From assembly GCA_016490735.1 (NCBI GenBank), contig JAEMWC010000013.1, forward strand, positions 585,001 to 649,000: a stretch of 64,000 nt of DNA, in the 5' to 3' direction. The notes below the pieces were generated by a model. That model was given only the letters and a program-made list of their open reading frames with translations, was not told the origin of the DNA and ran no database searches. This document shows positions 12,801-25,450 of the stretch, one piece after another. The DNA is from Pachyseris speciosa (taxonomy: Eukaryota; Cnidaria; Anthozoa; Scleractinia; Pachyseridae). A program made the position numbers and the translations under genes. Within the stretch, counting starts at the first letter, position 1; every line of letters starts with the position of its first letter.

Positions 12801-14760
12801 TTACGAGCCAACAAAATGGGCCAACATTGTCGTACTCATCGTACTTTTTCATATATTCATTCTCATATATTCACCACTCACGGGTATATAACGAACCAAC
12901 AAAACGACCAGCTCTCAGTTGGCTTGTTAGCTCAGTCGGTAGAGCGCTGCACCAGTATCGCAAAGGTCGTGGGTTCGAATCCCGTACAAGCCTTAATTTT
13001 TTTCAGGCTTCATTCTCACTACTGCTTAAGTAGTGTTCGTAACTGCGATGGTCATTCACATATTCAATCATTAATCCGCAGTTCAAATATACGATTTTCA
13101 CATATTCATTCTCATATTATCCCACTCATTTACGATCGATGAGTTCTGTTACTGATATGCTCTTAGGTCAGCCTAGGTTACTTAATAAGACTTCTGGAGA
13201 TAAAGCGTTCTCTGTATTTACAACAACAACAACAACAACGACAACTTTATTGACCCTTTACTTGCGAAAAATTGAGTTAACTTGAAATAAAAATAAAAAC
13301 TAAAAGGGTGTTGGCTTCCTAAAATAACTAGAAAGTTAACAAGGCTAGGAAGCCAAATTACATAGAATAGATTGCAATATTAGGGTCGGAATGGCACACA
13401 CACACAGACACACACACACACACACACACACATTACATTACATTACATTATATTACTGCTGCCGTGGGCTGAGCCCACATAGCGCCAACACAAACGATCG
13501 TCACTCCTTGCGGTCCTGCGCTAACACTGTTGCCTCTTCGAAGGAAAGTTCAGAGTCTTGCAGGTCTCTCGATGCTGAAATCTTTCCAGCGCATGCGCTG
13601 TCTGTCTGGGCGACGGCGCCCTCGTGGCTCCCAGTGGAGCAAGCGGCGGGGCAAGCGAGTTTGGTGCATATGGATGACATGTCCGAGCCATGTAAGACGT
13701 TTGTGTCGTAAGATGTTAATGAGCGGTACTTGGCTGGTTCTCTCGAAGATCACTTCATTTGGCACATGGTCTTGCCAGGAGACGCCAAGAATTCTTCTTA
13801 GGCATCTGGTGTGGAACGCTGCTAGTCGTTTCTCTTCCTGGATGGTGGTGTTCCAGCTTTCTGAGCCATACAATAGAGTCAATAGAACTACTGCTTGGTA
13901 AATAGCAGTTTTCATGGGCATCTTGATGGATTTGTGGCGCAAAACAGGTAGGAGTCTATTGAAAGCATTCGCTGCTTTTCCAATACGGTTGTCTAGTTCA
14001 GGTGTGAGGTTGCCGTTGTGTGATATTATGCTTCCCAGATAGACGAATTTGTCGACATTTTCAAGAGAGTTTTGATTGCTCAAGGTGGTAGCGATATCAC
14101 TTCTTTCCTTTGCCACGTCCATGACCTTGGTCTTCTTCGAGTTGATAGTGAGACCAACCTTTCTTCCCTTCTCTTCTACTTCAGATGTTGCGTGTTGCAG
14201 TCTCTGTTCTGACTCGTCAATCAGGGCTATGTCGTCCGCAAAATCGAGATCGGATAGTCGCTGTTGTTGGTAGCGAGAACTTCTTCGTTTTTCAAGTACA
14301 ATCCCAACATCGTTCTTGTCCAGGGAGTTCTTGAGAACCCAATCGATGACGATGCCGAACAGTAGTGGGGACCAAACACAGCCCTGTCTAACTCCTGTTG
14401 TCACTTCAAACCAATCTGTCATTTCATCATCTACCTTCACGCAACATGTTGAGCCGTCATAGGTATTCTTCATGATGTTAATTAACTTCCTTGGAAGCCC
14501 ATAGGATTCGACTATCTTCCAAAGCGAGTCCCTCTGGATGCTGTCAAATGCGGCCTTGAAGTCAATAAAGTTGATTTTAACAGATATCTGGAATTCAAGG
14601 CTTTTTTCTACAAGTTGGCGTAGGGCAAAACAATGATTGGAGCAGGAGCGTCCCTTTCGAAATCAAGCTAGGTTCTCTCTAATAAGGCGTTCGTCAACAG
14701 CATCTCTAATGCACAGCAGGACCAGGGTGCAGAAAACTTTTCCAGCTATACTCACGCACG

Positions 14761-14808
<48 letters not shown>

Positions 14809-15197
14809 ATAGCTGGGAAGAAACTCGTTACTCTAGGGAAAACAGAAACCTAGGTGACATTAATATTGGCACAGCAATTCATTTTTTAATTTGTTTTTAA
14901 ATTTACTGAAAGGGGTTGACTTTATATCTTTCTTAAGAGAGTTCCATACCTTTGGTCCTTGAAAGCGAATATTAAATATTCCATAGTTTGTTCTAGCCCG
15001 AGGCAGGTAATAAGATTGATTTGTTGCACTTCGTGTCCCCCAAGACTCTGGAATACTTTACATCCAGCTTTGCGCAGACTGAATTCAATTGATAGTTTTA
15101 AAAGGGCTCTTAACACAAATCTTCTTACAGAGATTGTAAATTGTCGTTCCTTGTTTTGTAAATATGGTTAGTATTATTATCATCGATCATCATCATC

Positions 15198-15258
<61 letters not shown>

Positions 15259-16898
15259 GTTATGTTGTGCACCCAGCCAGCGTGATCTTACAACTGACTT
15301 TAAGACGCGACCTTTCACTTAACAGTCTGGTGCTCTATCCAAGGATTCGTACACTTTTGAGCTGTGAAAATTCCATGACTTTCCTGGACTTTTTCAATGA
15401 CTTTTTGAAAAATTCCGTGACCTAAGTTAAGCAACTGTTCTGAGACAGTAACATCAAAACAATGACAAAAATGTTCTCAACTGAAAAAAAATCATATGTT
15501 TGGACTTGTTGGTTAATTTTTGTAACTTTGGATCTACATTGCTTTCGAGATATAGAAAGCCTGCTGATTTTCCATGAATTTCCAGGACTGACACCTAAAT
15601 TCCAGGACTTTCAAGGCCTGGAAAATGAAATTATAAAATTCCATGACTTTCCAGGTTTTCCAGGACCTGTATGATCCCTGTAACCAGCCGAGCTAACTGG
15701 CGGGGGTTTGGCTTTTGCTAAATTTTTGTACTTCACAATTCATCTGATCAGCAGTTTAAGGTCTAAGAGTTTCTTTTTCTCCTTTTTGATTTTGCAGCTG
15801 TTGTTGTTGACAACTTACCCTGTATCCATCCACGCTTCCCCTAGTAACAGTGACAGGTCTCCATGTCAACTCTACGGTGCGTGCTGTTACTGCTCCCACA
15901 GTTACATCTTCAGGCCGGCCCTGGGGTGGGTCTTGACCTGAGAATGCCCTCACCAAAGGACTAATCCCGCTTTTGCCTTCAACATTTCCAGCTTGGATCT
16001 GAAACTGCCATTTTACGTGATACCCAGGATTCGAAATGTTGAAGTTGTCATCTTTAGGATCGGGAAACGTAACCTTCTCTAACGAGGCTCCCACTCGACC
16101 GTACCACAGAATGTAGTAAAGTTCTGGTGCATTCCACTCTACCTTTGGCATGGCCTGGGAAGAAACGTAATTTTTAAGTGCAACTATGACTGCATGATCT
16201 AAAGAAGTAATTTGACGCTTTTTTTTTCAAGCACCATGAAGCTTTTATTTGGAGCTCTTACCTACCACCTACACCAAAACAAAATAACGATAATAATGAC
16301 ATCAAATAAATAATAACACTAAAAAAGACGTATACGCTTTCACATTTGTTTACAGTTGAAGTCAGTACTTATCCACTCCAAGCTAGTTCACAGGGACACC
16401 ACTCAAATCATCCAATTGAACATAACAAGGATAACACCCCAAAGAGGGCAGACCAGTTGTACAGGCCTGGCAGGAGTGGATTTCAGAGAGCGGCACGTGT
16501 GAGTAAGAGCATGTGCAAGTGAGAGCAGCATGTGCCGAACTTCCTCGTGCCCAGTGTTTCTTCAGCTACGGTTGCTTACCTCCCAAGCAATGGCAAGTTG
16601 TTCGGCCTTCCCCGGAACTCCCCTTAAGTTATCAGGCCATTTATCTGGAGCTATTATCAAAACAAAAACACAGAGGATGAGCACCATTGCACATTCATGT
16701 TGCTGACCAGGAATTTAAAGGTGTTATGTCACGTGATCAGTTTACCACAACTATTATATACACTGTAAGCATCTTAAGCCTATGGATGGCGAATTTCCTT
16801 TCTTGTGGTGTGGGAAAACAGCCAAATGCCAATTACGATTTGATCCCCCTCTGTAAATACTACATACAGGGGAGCAGGGTTGGCATAGGGGTCAGGCT

Positions 16899-16932
<34 letters not shown>

Positions 16933-19900
16933 CCCGGACTCGACGTCATATGTGGGTTGAGTTTGTTGTTGGTTCTCTAGCTCTGAGAGGTTTTTCTCCG
17001 GGTACTCCGGTTTTCCCCTCTCCTCAAAAATCAACATTTCCAAATTCCAATTCCGATCTGGATACAGGACCCCCCTGGAAAATATCGTTATTATTATATA
17101 TCATAATTATTATTATTACATGTTCGATTGTGAAATACTGTACGTTTCTGCCAGTCAACAGTGTGTCACGCTCTTTAATGGCTTTATCCTATCTATTTAA
17201 TTTTTAAAAAGAAAACTATTATTAAACCAACCCCTACATAATGAAAATTGCTGTCGTTGAACATTTATCAAATTCCATATAACAGGCTTTTGTTTTTAAC
17301 GAATACCCATTAAAATGTTGTAGCAGTCCCAAGGCAATGCATCATATCGGGGTTCCACTGTAAAAGCCTAGCTGCTACCAGTAACAAACTTACGTCCTAG
17401 CATAGTGCGGCAGTAAGAAGCTGTGGGTTGACTCGGCCTGCTTGGTCCGAAGCGGTTTACAGCCCTCATGCGGTAAGACAGCGTTGCCCATCCAGTCATA
17501 TTCACTAGTGCATAAGAAGTGGCATTGGGATTTGCAACATTTGCGATGACTCGCCAGTAATCATCATCATAAGTTGACTTTTCCTCGATCAGGAAATGTG
17601 TGATTGTAGCATTGTTCGAGGCTCCAGTTATCCATGTAAGACTTGTGCTACGGTTCAAGCAATTTGACGATAATTCTAGATTTACTGGAGGGTCGGGAAC
17701 ACCTACAGAAAACAAAACAATACAATTAAAAACAGCTTAGAAGCAGGGATGGAGCAATGGTGAGAGCACTCGCCTCCCACCAAATGTGGTCCAGGTTCCA
17801 TATTCGGACTCCACGTCGTATGTGGGTTGAGTTTGTTGTTGGTTCTCTTCTCTCCTCCAAGAGATTTTCTCCGGCGACTCTGGTTTTCCCCTCTCCTCAA
17901 AAGCCAACACTTCTAAATTCCAATTTGATCTGGAATGGGCGAATGTCTACACATGAGCCCTTAGCCCGGGAGATGGGGCAACCACTCTGCATGCTTGAGT
18001 GTTGGCATCGTGTCAAACTCTTCTAGCCAAGCACAAAAGCTCCACTAGAATTGAGCTCATTTAACAATAGAAAAGGAGAACCATTGCAGGTCGGTCAATA
18101 ATTGCAACAAGCAAAGAAACAATATCAAAATGAAACATAAACATGTAGCAGTACAAAAGGCATGGGTATTTACAAAGGTTCTTTTATTGTCACTGTGAAA
18201 TATATTTACCTGAAATATCAACTGTGGCAAATGCAGAGTCTTCAGAATTCTTTGGTTCTGGTGTATAAGCGACACAGGTATAAATACCAGCATCTGCCAC
18301 CGTGATGTCTGCAATTGTAAGAACATTTTGGTTTTCCAGCCACTGGAACTTCCTGTTGTACTTGATCTCAGCATTGTCTCTCTTCCAGAGGTAACGTAGT
18401 TCCAGGTCAGGATCAGCTTCAGCCACGCACCGTAGATCCACTCGGTTGCCCTCTAGTGCTGTCACATTTTTGGGTGGACTGGTGATCTTTGTGGCCTCTG
18501 AAACAAAGATTTAGAAATCATTGGTTGCGATTAGGTCGGGTAGTTTCATAGGAATCAGTAGGCAACAGTTAGGCAAACAAAGGCAAAGCAACGTATGGAA
18601 ACTGTGGGAGGGTGGGGTATAGGGGGTGAGAGGGGGAGAAAATGGGTGGGAGGGGGAAGAAGGGGAAGCAGGAGTTCTAAAAGGGCAGAAGGTGGGAGAG
18701 CAATGATTTATTGAAAGGATTGCAAATAAAGGTGGGAGTCAGGAGAAAAGGGGATGGGCAGTGGTAGAGCACTGGACTACCATCTGGGAGGTTGCGGGTT
18801 CAAACCCCATCTGGAACAACACTCAGGGTCTTTAAATAATTGAAGAGAAAGGGCTGCCTTTGTAAAGACATCTGCAAAGAGTTAGACTTTCTAGTCTTCT
18901 CGGATAAGGATGATAAACCGTAGGCCCCATCTCACAACTCTTCATAATTCTCTGTGGGACGTAAAAGAACTCTGGCAGTGACCACCCCTAGTGTCTGTCT
19001 TAAGTTGATATTGACATTACGGGGGCACTCATAACTCAACTTCATTAATTGTAAACTGCATTATAAGCAGTCTGGCAAAATCCCCTGGCCAGTGTTGCAA
19101 TGTGCATTTGAATATTGCATAGAAAATGCACAATATAAATGTGATATATTATAATTATTATTATTATTACTATTATTATAATGTTATTCCCCCCCCCCCC
19201 GACCCCTCTCACCCCACCCCACACAGTGTCCCCTGAATATGACTTGTGACTGAGCAGAGTGGGTTGGAGGAGAAAGGGGGTGGGGGAAAGTGTTTGCAAT
19301 AGGGTATTGGGTTGGGGTGTGGTTGAAGGGGAGATGGAACATAATGCCCAGCTTACTAATTGCTATTAAAAATGTCAGTGCCAATGGGGGGAGGGGGGGC
19401 TGTCAGGGATAACTGGGGATGGCAGCAGTGCAGGGAATAGGTGCTGAGCACTGGAAATCATGAGACAAATATATTTCTTTTGATAGGTGGGGTGGTGCAG
19501 GGGTGCTGGACAAAGGACAAAGGAGTCCATGGAAAGTGACGGGGTATGAAGAGTAGGAGGGAGTCAACATCTAACATTGTTTTTAAAAAAATATTCTAGA
19601 TCTTACTTAGAACTGATGCTTTGCTCTTTGCCGTTGCATCACCCAAGAAGTTTTTAGCATAACATTCATATTCAGCCTCGTCCTCAGCACGGTTAACGTT
19701 GTTGATTACCAGGGTACCATCTGCATGCACACTGTAACGCCCACCATTGAGTTCTTGACGCACTGAGCCCTGGATCTTGTACCATATAAATTCACTTGGC
19801 CGAGGTGCAGCTTCGGGGTAGCATTCCAATTCACCCCGAGTGCCTTCAAAAATGTAAAATGGACCAAAACCTCTCTTCTGGAAAGATGGTGCTATAGCTG

Positions 19901-22900
19901 TAAAACAACAAGATAGTTACATTCATGAAGCTAGTCCTCTTGACTTCTACAAATAAAGCTCGAAGGGGCATAAAATAACAAGTTACACACTGTGCAACGA
20001 CCTGAACACCTGTGATCCACCCTAGGTCAATCAGTTCATTTTGTATATCACTCATACTCATTTCTTTCACAGGAACATATGAACCCAAAATTGACCTGCT
20101 CCCAACGTCAGTGGCTTCATACCTCAGTTGATTAAAGCATTGCACCAGTATTGCAAGGTCATGGGTTCAAACCCCGTTGAAGTCCTGAATTTTCAGACTT
20201 CTTTATGCAATTCCATAAATTGCGTTCACAACTGCAAGGATCATTTCTTCATTTCATAATTATTTTTATTATCAGTCAACACTGTGGCAATGTCCAAATA
20301 TGGTCGTAAAGGTCTCAATATTGCTGTGGGTACTCAAGAGATATCCTGTGTTATTATTCAACATAATTATCATAACACTTTCCAAATATGGTCATGTTGC
20401 ACTTGATATACATTGCACACACTTGACAGATATCGTGTGATATATTATGTAATTTCAATGTGTTGGGGAGAAAAAAATTAATGACAGTTTTTCCAATTTT
20501 TGTCATAATTAAATTAACTCAGTAAAATGTGCTGTTATAAAATGACAATGTTTCAAGAATAATAAAACAATTATCCTGCTCTGAATCTTGTGGAATATCA
20601 CCTGATTTTAGCTAACTCAAGCTATGGCCTTGTTGGTGGTTAAGCATCAGGTGATGTTACACACAATTTCGCAGGGTGTAATAGTCAATTCTCCAGATGG
20701 TATATTATTGACTGATAATATTTATATGTTGCAATTTCAATGACAATCTTATGCCTTACTTAAATTAAACTATTTAGACACACAAATTCCTCAATTCATT
20801 AATTCAATATGACAAAAAGCTTGCACGCGAAACATCAGAGGAATTCAGGTTATAAGTTTGTTCAAATTGTGAGTTGCCAGTACTTTTTGTGTTACACCAA
20901 CGGCCCATGTAGCAAATTGGAGAGGTAGCTCAAGTCATTTCTTGGAAAGAAAAGAAATTAGTATTAATTTATGGCAATGTCTCCAAAAGACACCATCACA
21001 AAACTTGATATAATTTAGCCGATGACTTTTTGCAAGTTACAACCCACTTCCTCCAAATCATCCATAACCATAAACAACCGCAAATAGTTTCTGTGCATGT
21101 ATTATTTTTTTGTGACAAAAGTGCAAAATTTTTTAAAAAGCTTCATTGTTGCATTACACATTTTTGGGTTTATTCAAAATAATTAGGTGGCAGTGCCCCT
21201 TTAACCATATGTGTAATGAAAAGATCCCTGGATTAAGCTTAAAGACCCATGTTCATCCAAGACACATTGCGTGCCACCCTAAATTTCGCACAGATGGAAA
21301 ATACGCAAATTGCCAGAGAGCGCTATTTTGCTAAAATAATCCACGTTCATCCAGCTTATTTCCCCAAGTATCGCTACTTTTTGCGTTTTCTTAACATCAT
21401 TTCTCTTCATTTGCATCGATATTTTCAACAAGAGTCGTTGTAGTGGTAAGGAAAAGACCTTGAAAGTGGCTGGTGTTGTGTTGTTTAACTTCGTGCCGCC
21501 CGCATAATGCGTAATTAGTTGTTGGTGGGCTCTTGTTAAAAATCCGTGTAGTTTGGGGTCAACTGTAGAAAGTTTTCACTGACTTGTTGGAATATTGTCT
21601 TCCATTGTCAGGCTGTTGTCTCCTTGAATTTGTTTTGTAATGATGCTGGCAAAAGTGACTTTTGTCCTGTTGCTTTGTTGATACATGGTCACTGCAAAAT
21701 GACCTCTCGAAGTTGACAGCATTGTACAGTTAACCCGAATGCCCGCCATCTCAGACTTTGCTTAGCTAGTATTTTTAAGCAAAGAAAAGGGAAGATTTGA
21801 TATCTCCGAACATGTACCTGTCGTAGCAATATGTGCCAGATTTCAACTGATGTCCGACCTTGGTGAATATTTTGGTCATGCAGTTCAATTTTATCTGCGA
21901 ATGAACCAGACACGACTGCGACCGCGGTTTTGCATCCGATAAATGAGTACCAGTATCCATCAAATCAGCTGTCGAGTCAAACACCATTAATTTCTCTTCA
22001 CACCAATTTCTATGATGACAAGGTAAGCCTTACTATGGAGCACTAAAATTAAAATATGTGGACTAGGAATATTCAAGGTGACATATTTAATTTCTGGAAT
22101 CCTTTACCGCATCGCTTTTTTTAGTCGCTTTTAGTTAGCCATAAATGCAAGTGAAACAATTGCCTTCCCTCACTTCCTCAGTTGCTGAAAGTTTTACATG
22201 AACCACACATATTCGCAGGGTTTTTGGAGGAACTGTTGTCTTTTGTAGGCACGAAAAGATTCAAATAAATCACAGCAATGAAGCAATGTTTATTTGTTGT
22301 TATGAGTTTTTGTGATATTCATGCCTCAGGGACTGAGTGGGAAAATCTGGTAAACCAATCAGATCGCAAGGATGAATAATAGAGACAGTTAAAAATAATA
22401 ACAAACGTGCGCAAGGCCTCTTGGATGAACACAGGTCTTTAATATGAGAAAAAATAGATTTCAGCAAAACCACATTATTTCAATATAGCTACATGTAATG
22501 CTGTACTATATACATTATGACTATATTTAAGGAATTCTAAATGTTACAACTTTTCCAATGTTTGAATGAATTTCATTAAAATGGAAAAAAATAAATAAGT
22601 AAATAAGAATTTTAAACAAATAACCAAATAGTTTTTGTGCCATTGCATTTTACATCTTTCCCCCATATATCAATACAAAAAGGGTTGTGGCTTAAATGAT
22701 GGTTTAAAAATGACCAGCTCCCAGTTGGCTTGTTAGCTCAGTTGGTACTAGAGCAATGCACAGGTATCGCAGAGGTCATGGGTTCAACTGCCGTACAAGT
22801 AGGCCTGAATTTTTTTTTACTCTAATGCTTAAGTTGTATTCATAACTGCAACAATCATTCACATATTCATTATAAAATTATAATCCACAGTTCAAATAAT

Positions 22901-25367
22901 CCATATGAATTTCTTATTATTCAAACTCAGTAAAGAGTACCTTTTAAAATAATTAATTATAAATATTATTTATTATTAATTAATTAATTATTTACTTTTT
23001 ATTAACCCATTGGCACCCGTGCCGGCCAAAACCGGCCGTAAAAAACTCCCATGCTTCAAAACATTGCAACTTTCTCAATCGCATGAATATTGCCTTAACT
23101 GTTAGTTGTGAGCACGAAATGGAATGCCCTTTAAATTTGGATATCCAATAAATGCAAGAAACATAGCGATTTTTACTAAATATGGCCTTTTGAGTTTGGA
23201 CAAGAACGAAACTGGCCGTTTTTAACGTCAAAGAGAAACAACAAAAATGCCCCTTTTTGCCTTCATGTTTTTTTAGGGAAATCATCGTCGAAAAACCAAA
23301 ACTCAACCATCATAACGAAATTCAGTCCTTTTTCTAGCTTAGAAATGACTTTTTTGTTCATATTCTTCTCCCGAGCGTAGATACAGCCTTTTGTTCCAGT
23401 GCATTCGGGCCTTCCCGACATTTTCAACATCTTGAGCGCATTGCATGCTGGGAACTAACGAGAATTTTTGACAGCACCTGTTCCTTCCCCCAATTCTTTC
23501 ACATATAAACTAAGTCTACAGCCACTCCGACCTGCCGCCAAAATTTCCTGCTCGTGGTCATCTTCAGTACACAGAAATTCCAAAACATGTGGCGGTAGGT
23601 CGAGAAATTCATCAATAGTCGAGTCCCAAAGGTACTAAGTGTTCGACCAGCCAAATTCCCAGTTCGTCGAGTAACAAGCCAAATTCAACAACAAAGTACA
23701 TCACCTTGCTCGATTCTTTGAGAAAGTGGACTCTTAGCTACCGTCACGCTTAATGATGCTCATCAGGCAGCCGCTAAAGATGAAAAATGGCCGTAAATTT
23801 AGCAGAAATCGCAAGCAAACCGAACTTGGGCCATTGTTGTCGCTTCACGGATAAACAATAGCTACGTCAAAATGACGTTTTCAGAAACCTTGAGCCTCCA
23901 GTGGCTTAGGACAGCACCACTTTTCCCTGGTAGTTCAAATAAAGAGTCACGAATTGCTATTCATCGTTTATAGGTGGAAAATCACTCCGAAAATGTGAAA
24001 ACCTGCGGTAGTCAATGGGTTAATACTTACCCACAACCTCGACATAGGTGGAAGACACAATCATGCCCTGCCGATTTTCAGCAACACACTGATAAATTCC
24101 TGCATCATCCAGCTCCACTCCTTTAAACTGTAGTTTGTTCCCATCTATTGTTACTTGTGGTCTACTGTATAAAGCAAGGGTATTATAATGTCAGAACTGA
24201 TCACTTGTTATGCAATTCCAGAGTTTTGATTGGTTTACCAGCCATGGAATATCACCTTTAATTTGTAGCATGCCTTCAGGAGAGTTACTGTTTTTACTCA
24301 AATGAACCCCAACCACCCCCCCCCCCCCAACTCTCCCTACCCCCTCCCCAAACTTCCTCTCTCTCTCTCTCTCTCTCCACCCCCACCCTGGTAGATGGAT
24401 TGAAATCTCCCAACCCAATCAGTACTTTTTTTCTGATCATGTTTTCTCTCTTTTCACCATAATTGCCTAGTTTCATACTGTGAGGTACTGGGTTGAGTGC
24501 GGGGGCTTTCGCGGACAATTACAAATAAAACATGGCTTTGGCCATGAAGTGGCACTGGAGCTGTGCCTCCTTTTGAAACAATATGCTTGTGATGTGGACG
24601 CCTTTTCCTTCGCAACAATGGACGCCGTGTTTGTTTGTTTTTTTATTTGTCCGCGAAAGTCTGCTTTCGACCCAGTACCTCACGGTATGAAACCAGGCAA
24701 TAGCAGGACTGTTGAAGACAAGAAGGCTCATGGCAAATCAAAACCCACCTGGACGGCAGATTAACAAGACTTAAAACTATAAAGGGTTGTTGAGAGCCTA
24801 AATATACCATAAAAGCAACATAAGGACATAAAGAACTTCATTCATGCAGGTAAAGGAAACCTTTTTTATACCTTGACTTGCTGGGTTACCCTTGACTGTA
24901 CACAGTCCCATTTTTCTGTGGGACTGTTGAGACTCGTACCCTTTGATCAAACTACTGTCATCTTGGTTAGCAATGGTGAGTGGAACCTGTCTAAACTACT
25001 GAGGGGAGGGGATAGGGGAAGAGAGGGGCGGAAAAATTATCCTCCCCATGTTGCACTCGCTGTCACAACCAAGATACACGTAGCAGCAGTTCAATCAAAG
25101 CACACGAGTCTCAACGATCCCACAGAAAATAGGTGACTGAGGAATTTTAGGGCTGCCACAATGGGAAGAAAAACTGTGATTTCATGTGCCACACCTTTCA
25201 CTGACCATCCAAAACAAACGCTTGGACAATGAAGCCACAGAAATCAATTCCTTTTCAGTAATTTTTTTTTTCAAAAAAAAAAAATTTATTTTACCAACAA
25301 GAAAACTTTATCACAAACCTAGTGGCTAATCAAAAGTAAACTTCCCTCACTTTTCCAAGGGCTTATC

Positions 25368-25450
<83 letters not shown>

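Noticed and set aside
24200..24418. Minus frame rich in RERERE and GGG
   Set aside because: Product of the CT and poly-C tract; no homology or splice signals.
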